NCBI RefSeq assembly: GCF_002920575.1
Contig: NZ_PQSQ01000024.1
Span: 19,549 to 83,548 of the forward strand
Reading direction: 5' to 3'
From: Streptomyces sp. Ru73
Lineage (GTDB): Bacteria; Actinomycetota; Actinomycetes; Streptomycetales; Streptomycetaceae
DNA: 64,000 nucleotides
Shown here: piece by piece, positions 34,380-43,366 of the stretch
Layout of the letters: each line of letters starts with the position of its first letter
Numbering within the stretch: the first letter of the stretch is position 1
Position numbers and translations under genes: made by a program
The notes under the pieces: generated by a model
What the model was told of the DNA's origin: nothing
The model's database searches: none
What the model saw: the letters and a program-made list of their open reading frames with translations, nothing else

Positions 34380-35884
34380 CCGAGATGGCAGCGAACGAAC
34401 TGATCAAGCTGACCGCCGCGGAGACCGCGGCGAAGATCGCGGCCGGTGAGGTCACCGCCGTCGAGGTCACCGAGGCCCACCTGGCCCGGATCGAGGCCGT
34501 GGACGAGAAGGTGCACGCCTTCCTGCACGTCGACCGGGAGGGCGCGCTCGCCCAGGCCCGCGCCGTGGACGCGAAGCGCGAGCGCGGCGAGAAGCTCGGC
34601 CCGCTGGCCGGCGTCCCGCTCGCTCTGAAGGACATCTTCACCACCGAGGGCGTCCCGACCACCGTCGGCTCCAAGATCCTCGAAGGCTGGCTCCCGCCGT
34701 ACGACGCGACGGTGACCCAGCGCCTGAAGGCCGCCGACGTCGTCATCCTCGGCAAGACCAACATGGACGAGTTCGCCATGGGGTCCTCGACGGAGAACAG
34801 CGCGTACGGCCCGACCGGCAACCCCTGGGACCTCACCCGCATCCCCGGCGGCTCCGGCGGCGGTTCGTCCGCCGCGCTCGCCTCGTACGAGGCGCCGCTG
34901 GCGATCGGCACGGACACCGGCGGTTCCATCCGCCAGCCCGCGGCCGTGACCGGCACGGTCGGCGTGAAGCCCACCTACGGCGGCGTCTCCCGGTACGGCA
35001 TGGTGGCGTTCTCCTCCTCCCTCGACCAGGGCGGACCCTGCGCCCGTACGGTCCTGGACGCGGCGCTGCTGCACGAGGCGATCGCGGGCCACGACCCGAT
35101 GGACTCCACCTCCATCGACGCGCCGGTCCCGGCGGTCGTCGAGGCTGCCCGCAACGGCTCGGTGCAGGGCATGCGCGTCGGCGTGGTCAAGCAGTTCCGC
35201 GGCGAGGGCTACCAGGCCGGTGTCCTCCAGCGGTTCGACGAGTCCGTCGCGCTGATGAAGGAGCTGGGCGCCGAGATCGTCGAGCTGGACTGCCCGTCCT
35301 TCGACCTCGCGCTGGCCGCGTACTACCTCATCGCGCCCTCGGAGTGCTCCTCCAACCTCGCCCGCTTCGACGCCATGCGCTACGGCCTGCGGGTCGGCGA
35401 CGACGGCACGAAGTCGGCCGAGGAGGTCACGGCCCTGACCCGCGAGGCCGGCTTCGGCCCCGAGGTCAAGCGCCGCATCATGCTCGGTACGTACGCGCTC
35501 AGCTCCGGCTACTACGACGCGTACTACGGCTCCGCGCAGAAGGTGCGGACCCTGATCACCCGCGAGTTCGAGACGGCCTTCGAGCAGGTCGACGTGATCG
35601 TCTCGCCGACCACGCCCACCACGGCCTTCCCGATCGGCGAGCGTGCCGACGACCCGATGGCGATGTACCTCGCCGACGTGTGCACGCTCCCGGTGAACCT
35701 CGCGGGCAACGCGGCCATGTCGCTGCCCTGCGGTCTCGCGCCCGAGGACGGGCTGCCGGTGGGCCTGCAGATCATCGCCCCCACCATGAAGGACGACCGG
35801 CTCTACAAGGTCGGTGCCGCCGTCGAGGCCGCCTTCGTGGAAAAGTGGGGCCACCCGCTGCTGGAGGAGGCACCGTCACTGTGA
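34376..35884 (+). CDS. gatA: Asp-tRNA(Asn)/Glu-tRNA(Gln) amidotransferase subunit A
   Basis: 502 residues from GTG 34376; an ATG three codons later (34385) has the better-spaced GGGGGAGGA. It is the amidase subunit that releases ammonia from glutamine. The Ser-cisSer-Lys triad is visible: lysine in [21 protein letters not shown] and the nucleophile in [12 protein letters not shown]. Full length. Coupled to gatC by GTGA and to the next small gene by another GTGA. Confidence 0.97.
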   Translation: MTEMAANELIKLTAAETAAKIAAGEVTAVEVTEAHLARIEAVDEKVHAFLHVDREGALAQARAVDAKRERGEKLGPLAGVPLALKDIFTTEGVPTTVGSKILEGWLPPYDATVTQRLKAADVVILGKTNMDEFAMGSSTENSAYGPTGNPWDLTRIPGGSGGGSSAALASYEAPLAIGTDTGGSIRQPAAVTGTVGVKPTYGGVSRYGMVAFSSSLDQGGPCARTVLDAALLHEAIAGHDPMDSTSIDAPVPAVVEAARNGSVQGMRVGVVKQFRGEGYQAGVLQRFDESVALMKELGAEIVELDCPSFDLALAAYYLIAPSECSSNLARFDAMRYGLRVGDDGTKSAEEVTALTREAGFGPEVKRRIMLGTYALSSGYYDAYYGSAQKVRTLITREFETAFEQVDVIVSPTTPTTAFPIGERADDPMAMYLADVCTLPVNLAGNAAMSLPCGLAPEDGLPVGLQIIAPTMKDDRLYKVGAAVEAAFVEKWGHPLLEEAPSL

Positions 35885-36123
35885 GCTCGATCACCAAGAA
35901 GGCCAAGAACTTCAAGAAGTCCAAGTCGGGTCTGTACCTGTCCATGGGCACCACCGCCTTCGGCGCGCTGAGCGTCGCCAAGCAGGCGAAGCTCGCCCGG
36001 CAGGAGAACGACACGCTCCGGCTCATCGACGCGGCCGTCTCGGCCGCGGCGATCGTCACCGGCCTGGCGATCCTCTACCGGGAACTGAAGCACCTGGGCG
36101 ACGACGACGTCCTGCTGGGCTGA
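35881..36123 (+). CDS. Small conserved membrane protein between gatA and gatB
   Basis: 80 residues from GTG 35881, overlapping the gatA stop by 4 bases and ending 16 bases before gatB. A strongly basic N-terminus ([14 protein letters not shown]) is followed by one membrane segment ([16 protein letters not shown]), a charged turn, and a second one ([16 protein letters not shown]), then an acidic end (GDDDVLLG). I do not recognise a family; I recall a gene at the same place in S. coelicolor. It has the codon bias of a real gene. Its position inside a translation operon suggests at least co-expression with the amidotransferase. Confidence 0.8.
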   Translation: MSSITKKAKNFKKSKSGLYLSMGTTAFGALSVAKQAKLARQENDTLRLIDAAVSAAAIVTGLAILYRELKHLGDDDVLLG

Positions 36124-36139
36124 GGGAGAAAGTTTCACC

Positions 36140-37648
36140 GTGACTGTCACTGACCTGGTCTCGTACGAGGACGCCCTCGCGACGTACGAGCCCGTCATGG
36201 GTCTCGAGGTGCACGTCGAGCTCGGCACCAAGACCAAGATGTTCTGCGGGTGCTCGACGGCGCTGGGCGCCGAGGCGAACACCCAGACCTGTCCCACCTG
36301 CCTGGGCCTGCCCGGCTCGCTCCCGGTCGTCAACGCGACCGGCGTCGAGTCCGCCATCAAGATCGGCCTGGCCCTCAACTGCTCGATCGCCGAGTGGTGC
36401 CGCTTCGCCCGGAAGAACTACTTCTATCCGGACATGCCGAAGAACTTCCAGACCTCCCAGTACGACGAGCCGATCGCCTTCGACGGCTACCTCGACGTAC
36501 AGCTGGAGGACGGCGAGGTCTTCCGCGTGGAGATCGAGCGCGCCCACATGGAGGAGGACACCGGCAAGTCCACGCACGTGGGCGGCGCGACGGGCCGTAT
36601 CCACGGCGCCTCGCACTCCCTGCTGGACTACAACCGCGCCGGCATCCCGCTCATCGAGATCGTCACCAAGCCGATCACGGGTGCGGGCGAGCGCGCCCCC
36701 GAGGTCGCCAAGGCGTACGTCGCCGAGCTGCGCGAGCTCATCAAGGCGCTCGGCGTGTCCGAGGCCCGCATGGAGATGGGCCAGATGCGCTGCGACGTGA
36801 ACCTCTCGCTGATGCCCAAGGGCAGCGAGAAGTTCGGTACGCGCTCGGAGACGAAGAACGTCAACTCGCTGCGCAGCGTCGAGCGTGCGGCCCGCTTCGA
36901 GATCCAGCGGCACGCCTCCGTGCTGTCCTCGGGCGGCACGATCGTGCAGGAGACCCGCCACTTCCACGAGGAGGACGGCTCCACCACGTCCGGCCGGGTC
37001 AAGGAGGAGGCGGAGGACTACCGCTACTTCCCCGAGCCCGACCTGGTCCCGGTGGCCCCCTCCCGCGAGTGGGTCGAGGAGCTGCGCAAGGGCCTGCCCG
37101 AGCTGCCGCGCGTCCGCCGCAACCGGCTGCGCGAGGAGTGGGGCATCTCCGAGCACGACATGCAGTCGATCCTCAACGCCGGTGCGGTCGACCTGATCGT
37201 CGCCACCACGGAGGCCGGCGCGGACGCCGCTGCCGCCCGCAAGTGGTGGATGGGCGAGCTGGCCCGCCGCGCCAACGAGGACGGCGTCGAGCTCGCCGCG
37301 CTGCCGATCACCCCGGCCGACGTGGCCCGGGTGGCGGCGCTGGTCGCCGAGGGTTCCCTCAACGACAAGCTGGCCCGCCAGACCATCGAGGGCGTCCTCG
37401 CCGGCGAGGGCACCCCGGACGAGGTCGTCGAGAAGCGCGGCCTGAAGGTCGTCTCCGACGAGGGCGCGCTGGGCAAGGCCGTCGACGAGGCGATCGAGTC
37501 CAACGCGGCCATCGCCGACAAGATCCGCGGCGGCAAGGTCGCGGCGGCCGGCGCGCTGGTCGGCGCGGTCATGAAGGCCACCCGCGGCCAGGCCGACGCG
37601 GCCCGCGTCCGCGAGCTCATCCTGGAGAAGCTGGGCGTCGAGGGCTGA
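36140..37648 (+). CDS. gatB: Asp-tRNA(Asn)/Glu-tRNA(Gln) amidotransferase subunit B
   Basis: 502 residues from GTG 36140 (GGGAGAAAG upstream). It binds the mischarged tRNA and transfers ammonia to it. [35 protein letters not shown] and [12 protein letters not shown] are diagnostic; the helical YqeY-like C-terminal domain ends in [11 protein letters not shown]. Complete. With gatC and gatA it implies Gln-tRNA (and perhaps Asn-tRNA) is made indirectly. Confidence 0.97.
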   Translation: MTVTDLVSYEDALATYEPVMGLEVHVELGTKTKMFCGCSTALGAEANTQTCPTCLGLPGSLPVVNATGVESAIKIGLALNCSIAEWCRFARKNYFYPDMPKNFQTSQYDEPIAFDGYLDVQLEDGEVFRVEIERAHMEEDTGKSTHVGGATGRIHGASHSLLDYNRAGIPLIEIVTKPITGAGERAPEVAKAYVAELRELIKALGVSEARMEMGQMRCDVNLSLMPKGSEKFGTRSETKNVNSLRSVERAARFEIQRHASVLSSGGTIVQETRHFHEEDGSTTSGRVKEEAEDYRYFPEPDLVPVAPSREWVEELRKGLPELPRVRRNRLREEWGISEHDMQSILNAGAVDLIVATTEAGADAAAARKWWMGELARRANEDGVELAALPITPADVARVAALVAEGSLNDKLARQTIEGVLAGEGTPDEVVEKRGLKVVSDEGALGKAVDEAIESNAAIADKIRGGKVAAAGALVGAVMKATRGQADAARVRELILEKLGVEG

Positions 37649-37670
37649 CCCCAGCCCTCGTACGTGTCGA

Positions 37671-37700
37671 GGGGCGGCGCACCTATTGGTGTGCCGCCCC
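37671..37700 (+). terminator. gatB terminator hairpin
   Basis: GGGGCGGCGCACC (37671-37683), loop TATT, GGTGTGCCGCCCC (37688-37700): 13 pairs with one G-T wobble, 22 bases after gatB, followed by TTCG. Confidence 0.7.
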
Positions 37701-37714
37701 TTCGCGTACTCCGG

Positions 37715-37777
37715 GCCGGATGCCGGATGCCGGATGCTGGATGCCGGACGCCGAATGCCGAAGGCTGGACGCCGGAG
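37715..37777. repeat. Nine-copy heptamer tandem repeat
   Basis: Nine adjacent 7-base units with consensus GCCGGAT. Copies 1-3 are exact; the others carry one or two changes (GCTGGAT, GCCGGAC, GCCGAAT, GCCGAAG, GCTGGAC, GCCGGAG). It sits between the gatB terminator and the stop of the lacI-type gene, ending 5 bases before it. Confidence 0.85.
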
Positions 37778-37782
37778 GGCGG

Positions 37783-38895
37783 TCACGCCCCCGGTGGGGG
37801 CGCGATCGACTCCCGGTCGAGGAATTCCGTGTCCAGGACGAGGTGTTCGGGGGCGTGGGTGGTGCCTTCGATGCGGGTGATGAGGGACTGGACGGCGCGG
37901 GCGCCGAGTTCCTGGACGGGCTGGGCGACCACGCTGATGCGGGGGCGGACGGCGCGGGCCCAGTCGGTGTCGTCGAAGGTGACGACGGACAGGTCGTCGG
38001 GGACGCGGAGGCCGTGGTCGCGGGCCGCGGAGAGGACGCCGAGGGCGATCATGCTGTCGGTGGCGAAGACCGCGGTGGGCGGCTCGGGGAGCGACAGCAG
38101 GCCGGCGGTGAGGTCGGCCGGGTCCTCGCGGTGGAAGGTGCCGGTGCGCAGGTAGGCGTCGGTGTCGGTGATGCCCGCTTCGCGGAGGGCGGCGCGGTAG
38201 CCCTCGATGCGTTCCAGGCCGGTGGAGACCGGATCGGCGGGGACGGCGGCGGCGTCGGCCGGGGTGCCGGCCGCCTCGGCCGGGCCGCCGGCGGGGGCGC
38301 TGCCGAGGAGGCTGACCAGGGCGATGCGGCGGTGGCCGGCGGCGAGGAGGCGGCGTACCGCGTCCTGGGCGGCGCCGTGGTTGTCGACGGTCACGGAGTC
38401 GGCGGGCAGGCCGGGCACCTGGCGGTCGAGGAGGACGACGGGGCAGCCGGCGGCGTGCGCCGCGGCCAGGTGGCCGGTCTCGGCGGTGGCGGCCGGGGCG
38501 ACGATCAGGCCGTCGACGTGCTTGTCGCGCAGCATCTTCACCGCGGCGCGCTCGGCGGCGACGTCCTCGTCGGTGTTGGCGAGCAGGACCTGGTAGCCGG
38601 CGGCGCGGGCCGCGTCGGTGATGCCGCGGGTGACGCCGGCGAAGAACGGGTTCTGGATGTCGGCGACGATCGCGCCGAGGGTGTGCGTCCGGCCCGTGAT
38701 CATGGACCGGGCCAGCAGGTTGGGCCGGTATCCGAGCTTCTCGGCGGCCGCCCGTACGCGTTCGCGCGCGTCCGGGCTGACCGAGCCGTAGTCCGCGAGC
38801 GCGCGGGAGGCGGTGGAGCGCGAGACGCCCGCCTCGCGCGCGACGTCGGGGATGGTCGCGGGGCGGCCTGCTGGCTTGCGTCGGTTCGTCGTCAT
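37783..38895 (-). CDS. LacI-family transcriptional regulator of the adjacent frl-like operon
   Basis: 370 residues. N-terminal LacI helix-turn-helix and hinge: TIPDVAREAGVSRSTASRALADYGSVSPDARERV, here quoted in parts TIPDVAREAGVSRST and ASRALADYG, with hinge LLARSMITGRTHTLG. The C-terminal sugar-binding domain has VADIQNPFFAGVTRG, TEDV-like loop DEDVAAERAAVKML and VVTFDDTDWAR. It contains an unusual Ala/Pro/Gly-rich insertion (SAPAGGPAEAAGTPADAAAV, about residues 204-223). It is divergent from the sugar-amine operon, with operators between, one of them 55 bases from its own start, so autoregulation and repression of the operon are expected. Confidence 0.92.
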   Translation of the reverse strand: MTTNRRKPAGRPATIPDVAREAGVSRSTASRALADYGSVSPDARERVRAAAEKLGYRPNLLARSMITGRTHTLGAIVADIQNPFFAGVTRGITDAARAAGYQVLLANTDEDVAAERAAVKMLRDKHVDGLIVAPAATAETGHLAAAHAAGCPVVLLDRQVPGLPADSVTVDNHGAAQDAVRRLLAAGHRRIALVSLLGSAPAGGPAEAAGTPADAAAVPADPVSTGLERIEGYRAALREAGITDTDAYLRTGTFHREDPADLTAGLLSLPEPPTAVFATDSMIALGVLSAARDHGLRVPDDLSVVTFDDTDWARAVRPRISVVAQPVQELGARAVQSLITRIEGTTHAPEHLVLDTEFLDRESIAPPPGA

Positions 38896-38949
38896 GGCGC
38901 GGTCAGGCTATCGGGTCCGGCAGGGGTATTGACGGTGGGGAAGCGGGAG

Positions 38950-38963
38950 TGGGAAGGTTCCCA
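38950..38963. promoter_or_regulatory. Weak LacI-type operator
   Basis: TGGGAAGGTTCCCA: the outer half-sites match the three strong sites, the centre GG does not match their CG. It lies nearest the regulator gene and could mediate its autorepression. Confidence 0.5.
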
Positions 38964-38975
38964 GCATCCCGCGAT

Positions 38976-38989
38976 TGAGAACGTTCCCA
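38976..38989. promoter_or_regulatory. LacI-type operator 1
   Basis: TGAGAACGTTCCCA, the exact reverse complement of operators 2 and 3. The central AACGTT is typical of LacI-family sites. Confidence 0.8.
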
Positions 38990-39009
38990 AAGGCGTCACG
39001 GCATGACTC

Positions 39010-39023
39010 TGGGAACGTTCTCA
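39010..39023. promoter_or_regulatory. LacI-type operator 2
   Basis: TGGGAACGTTCTCA, starting 34 bases after operator 1. Confidence 0.82.
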
Positions 39024-39032
39024 GCAAGGCGT

Positions 39033-39046
39033 TGGGAACGTTCTCA
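39033..39046. promoter_or_regulatory. LacI-type operator 3
   Basis: TGGGAACGTTCTCA, identical to operator 2 and 23 bases after it; it ends 46 bases before the frlB-like GTG, where it could block RNA polymerase. Confidence 0.82.
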
Positions 39047-39092
39047 ACACTGGGCGCGCGGCGCCCGGCGCACCGTTTCGGAAAGGACCCGC

Positions 39093-40121
39093 GTGACTAC
39101 CGCATCCCTGCCCCTCAAGCCGATCACCGAGGACTTCAAGGAAGCCGTGGCCTTCGCGCTCAGCCAGAACGAGGCCGCGCACGCGTTCGTCGACGAGGCC
39201 GTCGCGGGCGGGCTGCGCAACGTCTTCCTCGTCGGCTGCGGCGGCTCGCTCACCGCCGCCTACCCGGCGCACTTCCTGCTGGAGACCCGCGCCTCCTTCC
39301 CCGTCTTCCACATGAACAGCGCCGAGTTCACCCTGCGCCGCCCCGCGCTGCTCGGCGAGGGCTCGCTCGTCCTGGTCTCCTCGCACACCGGCACCACCAA
39401 GGAGACCGTCGCCGCCGCCGAGTACGCCCGCAGCGCCGGTGCCAGGGTCGCGGCCCTCACCCGCGACGCCGACAGCCCGCTCGCCCGGGCCGCGCACGCC
39501 GCCTTCACCTACCGCAGCGAGGACACCGTCGTCGCGCCCAAGGGCGTGCTGTTCGGCCAGCTCGTGTACGCGCTGCTGGAGAAGACCGGAGCGGCGGGCG
39601 ACTACGCGGCGCTCCGCACGGCGTACGAGGCGCTGCCCGAGGCGCTGTACCGGGCCCAGGAGGAGGGCGAAGAACTGGCCTCCTCCATCGCCACCGCGCT
39701 GGCCGACGAGGACATCACGTACGTGCTGTCCGCGGGCCCCAACTACGGCGCCGGCTACGGCTTCACGATGTGCTACCTGATGGAGATGCAGTGGAAGCAC
39801 GGCGGCACCTACAACGCCGGTGAGTTCTTCCACGGCGCCTTCGAGGTGGTCACCGAGGACCAGCCGGTGATCCTCTTCCTCGGCGAGGACGCCACCCGCC
39901 CGATGGCCGAGCGCGCCAAGACCTTCCTGGACAAGTACACCAAGAAGGCGCACTACGTGGACTCGAGGATCTTCTCGCTGCCCGGCGTCCCGGCGGACGT
40001 GCGCGGCGACATCACCCCGATCGCGCTGGACGTCTTCGCCACCCGGCTCGCCCGCCACTACGAGTCGGTGCGCGGCCACGACCTGGACCAGCGCCGCTAC
40101 ATGTTCCAGGTCGAGTACTGA
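39093..40121 (+). CDS. SIS-domain sugar-amine deglycase, FrlB-like
   Basis: 342 residues from GTG 39093 with GAAAGGA close upstream. Two SIS (sugar isomerase) domains: the first with VFLVGCGGSLTAAYPAHFLLE and SSHTGTTKETVAAAEYA, the second with SAGPNYGAGYGF and the GEFFHGAFEVV loop. The end RRYMFQVEY resembles that of E. coli FrlB, which splits fructoselysine 6-phosphate into glucose 6-phosphate and lysine. Compared with GlmS it lacks the glutaminase domain. The next gene is an FrlD-like kinase that would make its substrate. The amino part of the substrate is unknown; another 6-phospho-sugar amine is possible. Confidence 0.82.
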   Translation: MTTASLPLKPITEDFKEAVAFALSQNEAAHAFVDEAVAGGLRNVFLVGCGGSLTAAYPAHFLLETRASFPVFHMNSAEFTLRRPALLGEGSLVLVSSHTGTTKETVAAAEYARSAGARVAALTRDADSPLARAAHAAFTYRSEDTVVAPKGVLFGQLVYALLEKTGAAGDYAALRTAYEALPEALYRAQEEGEELASSIATALADEDITYVLSAGPNYGAGYGFTMCYLMEMQWKHGGTYNAGEFFHGAFEVVTEDQPVILFLGEDATRPMAERAKTFLDKYTKKAHYVDSRIFSLPGVPADVRGDITPIALDVFATRLARHYESVRGHDLDQRRYMFQVEY

Positions 40122-40203
40122 CCTCCGCGCCCCGCCCGGTGCCGTGCCGCACCGGGCGGGGACACACCCCCCTCCCGACCGCAGCTCCCCCTGAGGAACT
40201 CCC

Positions 40204-41022
40204 ATGCGCATCTGCGGAGTCGGCGACAACGTCGTCGACCGCTACCCCCAGCGCGGCCTGATGTACCCGGGCGGCAACGCGCTGAACGTCGCCGTGCACG
40301 CCGCCCGGCTCGGTGCCGACGCCGGGTACCTCGGCGTCACCGGCACCGACGAGGCCGGCGCGCACGTCCGGGCGGTGCTCGCCGCCGAGGGCGTCCGCAC
40401 CGACCGGGCCCGTACCGCCGAGGGGCCCAACGCGTACGCCACCGTGCACCTCGACGCGGACGGCAACCGCACCTTCGGCGACTGCGACGCGACCGTCTCG
40501 GTCTTCGCGCCGGACGCCGCCGACCTGGCCTGGCTGGCCGGCTTCGACCTCCTGCACACCGGCGACTGCAGCCGCCTGGAGGCGCACCTGCCCGCGCTCG
40601 CCGCGGCCTGCCCGGTCAGCTTCGACTTCTCCGACCGCCCCTGGTCCTACGCCGCGCCCCTGCTGCCGTACGTGCGCGCTGCCGTCTTCTCGCGCCCCGG
40701 GGCCGGGGACGACGAGGCGGCGGCCCTCGCCGAACGGGTGCGGCGGGCCGGGCCCGAGCTGGCCGTGGTGACACGCGGGGCACGCGGCTCGCTGGTGTCG
40801 TACGGGGGGACGGTGCACCACCAGCGCGTCGTTCCGGTCGCGGCCACCGACACCCTCGGCGCCGGCGACTCCTTCATCGCGGCCCTCCTGGTCTCCCTGG
40901 CCGAGGGCCGGTCCCTGGCCGACGCCGCCGCCGCGGCCGCCCGGTACGCGGCCGGGGTCTGCACCAGCCCCGGCGCCTTCGGCCACCCCCTCGCGCTGCC
41001 CGGCAGCCCGGCCCACCGCTGA
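40204..41022 (+). CDS. PfkB-family kinase, fructosamine 6-kinase (FrlD-like)
   Basis: 272 residues, about the size of FrlD (261). N-terminal CGVGDNVVDRYPQ and PGGNALNVAVHAARLG, the internal SFDFSDRPW and the PfkB signature with catalytic aspartate DTLGAGDSFIAALL all correspond closely to E. coli FrlD as I recall it (GDNCVDIYPQ, GGNAVNVAV, FDFSDK, DTMGAGDSFIA). It should phosphorylate position 6 of an imported fructosamine. It follows the deglycase by 82 bases. Its stop region contains a 17-bp direct duplication (41013-41029 and 41037-41053), apparently a local slippage event. Confidence 0.82.
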   Translation: MRICGVGDNVVDRYPQRGLMYPGGNALNVAVHAARLGADAGYLGVTGTDEAGAHVRAVLAAEGVRTDRARTAEGPNAYATVHLDADGNRTFGDCDATVSVFAPDAADLAWLAGFDLLHTGDCSRLEAHLPALAAACPVSFDFSDRPWSYAAPLLPYVRAAVFSRPGAGDDEAAALAERVRRAGPELAVVTRGARGSLVSYGGTVHHQRVVPVAATDTLGAGDSFIAALLVSLAEGRSLADAAAAAARYAAGVCTSPGAFGHPLALPGSPAHR

Positions 41023-41115
41023 CCGCCCGGCCCCGGCCACCGCTGACCGCCCGCGAGGCCCCCTCCGTCCCGCCCGCCCACCCCCGTCCGCCCGCCTCCC
41101 GACAGGAGAGAGCCG

Positions 41116-42444
41116 ATGCGCCGTACCCCGGCCACCGCCGCCGGCTGCCTGCTCGCCGTCCTGCTGACGCTGCTCAGCGGCTGCGGCCAGCCCCCCGTCC
41201 GGGCCACCGCCGACGACTTCCGCCTCGCCGGCCGGCCGCAGGGTCACCTGACGGTCCTGGAGAAGTGGGCGGACCCGGAGTACGCGCCGTACTTCAAGGC
41301 GGCGGTACGGGAGTACGAGCGGCGCAACCCCGGCGTCACCATCGACCTTCAGGCCGTCGGCGACCAGCCGTACAAGGACCGGCTCGCGGTCCTCGCCGCC
41401 TCCCGCGAGCTGCCCGACATCTACTTCGCCTGGCCGGGCCGGTACGCGCGCAAGTTCGCCGACGGCAGGCTCGCCGCCGACCTCACCGGGCAGCTGCGCG
41501 GCACCCGTTGGGGAAAGACCTTCGAGCCCGACGCGCTGGACGCGTTCACCTTCGGCGGCCGGACGTACGGCGTGCCGCTGACCCTCGACGGCAAGGTCTT
41601 CGCGTACAACGAGAAGATCTTCGACAAGGCCGGGGTGCGGCGCGTCCCGCGCACCTTCCCCGAGCTGCTCACCGCCTGCGACCGGATCGAGAAGGCCGGG
41701 TACACGCCGCTGGCCTTCGGCAACCAGTACGGCTGGCCGGCCGGGCACCTGCTGACCCAGTTCAATGCCATGGAAGTGCCGCCCGCCGTGCTGGCCAGGG
41801 ACTACGACGGTGCGAAGGGTGCCTTCACGCACCCCGGGTACGTCCGGGCGCTGAAGGACCTCGCGCAGCTGCGGCAGCGGTGCATGGGCCCCGGCGGCAC
41901 CAGCATCAGCCACGAGTCGGCGCAGGCCCGGATGCTGTACGGCAAGGCCGCCATGCAGTACGTGGAGACACTGGAGTTCTCGTACCTGGACGAGAGCGGG
42001 GGAGCGCCGAAGGAGTTCGCGCGGCACTGGGACTTCTTCACCATGCCCGCGATCCCCGGCGCGCAGGGCTCGCCGCGCGCCGTCGCCGGCGGCACCGACG
42101 GCCTGCTGGTCTCCAACACCTCGCCCCGCAAGGCGCTCGCGGTGGACTTCCTGAAGTTCCTCACCAGCCGCGCGCAGGCCCGCGCGATGGTCCGCGACCT
42201 GGGCTGGCTGAGCGCGGTGAAGGGCACCGCCGACGCCGCCCGGCTGCCCGGACTGGCCGGCGCGCAGCGGACCCTGGCGCGCCACGAGATGTCGGTCTGG
42301 CTGGACACCCGCGCCGACGACAAGATCGTCAACCCGTACCTGGCGGCCGCCGACTCCGTGCTCGGCGGGAAGACCACCCCGGAGCAGGCCGTACGGGCCG
42401 TGCGCCGGGGCGCCGAGAATGCCCGCCGCTTCGCCGTCCGGTGA
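41116..42444 (+). CDS. Sugar-type ABC transporter binding lipoprotein
   Basis: 442 residues. Signal peptide with lipobox LLSGC, lipidated cysteine at residue 23. SBP family 1 body: HLTVLEKWADPEYAPYFK, LPDIYFAWPG, TYGVPLTLDGKVFAYNEKIFDKAG and FLKFLTSRAQARAM. GACAGGAGAG precedes the ATG. By context it captures fructosamines (compare B. subtilis FrlO), but the fold is shared with binding proteins for many oligosaccharides. The 93 bases before it are extremely C-rich. Confidence 0.9.
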   Translation: MRRTPATAAGCLLAVLLTLLSGCGQPPVRATADDFRLAGRPQGHLTVLEKWADPEYAPYFKAAVREYERRNPGVTIDLQAVGDQPYKDRLAVLAASRELPDIYFAWPGRYARKFADGRLAADLTGQLRGTRWGKTFEPDALDAFTFGGRTYGVPLTLDGKVFAYNEKIFDKAGVRRVPRTFPELLTACDRIEKAGYTPLAFGNQYGWPAGHLLTQFNAMEVPPAVLARDYDGAKGAFTHPGYVRALKDLAQLRQRCMGPGGTSISHESAQARMLYGKAAMQYVETLEFSYLDESGGAPKEFARHWDFFTMPAIPGAQGSPRAVAGGTDGLLVSNTSPRKALAVDFLKFLTSRAQARAMVRDLGWLSAVKGTADAARLPGLAGAQRTLARHEMSVWLDTRADDKIVNPYLAAADSVLGGKTTPEQAVRAVRRGAENARRFAVR

Positions 42445-42484
42445 GCGGCCCACCCGCCCGACCGCTCCCGAAGGAGGTGCACCA

Positions 42485-43366
42485 GTGACACGACGCCGCA
42501 TCCGGCACGCGTGGTACGTCGCGCCCGCACTCGCGCTGATCGCGTTGTTCGTCTACTACCCGATCGTCGAGAACGTCCGGCTCAGCCTCTTCAAGTTCAG
42601 CGTCTTCCGGCCCGGCATGCGCTACGTCGGGCTGGAGAACTACCGGCAGGCCCTCCAGGACCCGGTCTTCTGGCACGCGCTGCTCAACAACGTCTGCTAC
42701 GCCCTCACCTCGGTCGTCTTCCAGGTCGGCGCCGCGCTGGTGCTCGCCGCCGTGCTGGAGGAGCTGATCGGGCGGCGGCTGCGCGGGGTGCTGCGGGCCG
42801 TCTACTTCATCCCGGCCGCCGTCTCCATGACCGTCGCGGGGCTCCTCTTCCAGTTCCTGTACCAGCCGGACGCGGGCCTGGTGAACGCGGCGCTGGACGC
42901 GGTCGGCCTCGACGGGCTCCAGCACGACTGGCTGGGCGACACCGCCACCTCCATCTGGGGCGTCATCAACATGAGCCAGTGGCAGTCGTTCGGGTACACC
43001 ACGATGCTGCTGACCGTCGCGGTCCAGCGCATCCCGCGCGAGCTGTACGAGGCGGCGACCGTGGACGGCGCGGGGCGCATCCGTACGTTCTTCCACGTCA
43101 CGGTGCCGATGGTGCGGGAGATGACCACCCTGCTGATCATCCTCACCGTCTCCGGGGCCTTCCTGGTCTTCAACGAGGTGATGGTGATGACCGGCGGCGG
43201 CCCCGCCAACTCCAGCCAGGTCCTCGGCACCTGGCTCTACACCAGCGCCTTCACCGGCGACGACATGGGCTACGCGGCCGCGATCGGCACGGTGATCTTC
43301 GTGATCACCTTCGTGGCCGGCGCCCTCCAGCTGCTCCACTCGCGCAGAAAGGCGGTCGCCGCATGA
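42485..43366 (+). CDS. Sugar ABC transporter permease 1 (MalF-type)
   Basis: 293 residues from GTG 42485 with an ideal AAGGAGGTG. Six membrane segments; the ATPase-docking EAA loop reads EAATVDGAGRIRTFFHVTVP. Together with the next protein it forms the channel for the binding lipoprotein. Its stop overlaps the next start (ATGA). Confidence 0.93.
   Translation: MTRRRIRHAWYVAPALALIALFVYYPIVENVRLSLFKFSVFRPGMRYVGLENYRQALQDPVFWHALLNNVCYALTSVVFQVGAALVLAAVLEELIGRRLRGVLRAVYFIPAAVSMTVAGLLFQFLYQPDAGLVNAALDAVGLDGLQHDWLGDTATSIWGVINMSQWQSFGYTTMLLTVAVQRIPRELYEAATVDGAGRIRTFFHVTVPMVREMTTLLIILTVSGAFLVFNEVMVMTGGGPANSSQVLGTWLYTSAFTGDDMGYAAAIGTVIFVITFVAGALQLLHSRRKAVAA

Noticed and set aside
41013..41053. 17-bp direct duplication around the kinase stop codon
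   Set aside because: Adjacent local duplication in repetitive C-rich DNA; no sign of function.
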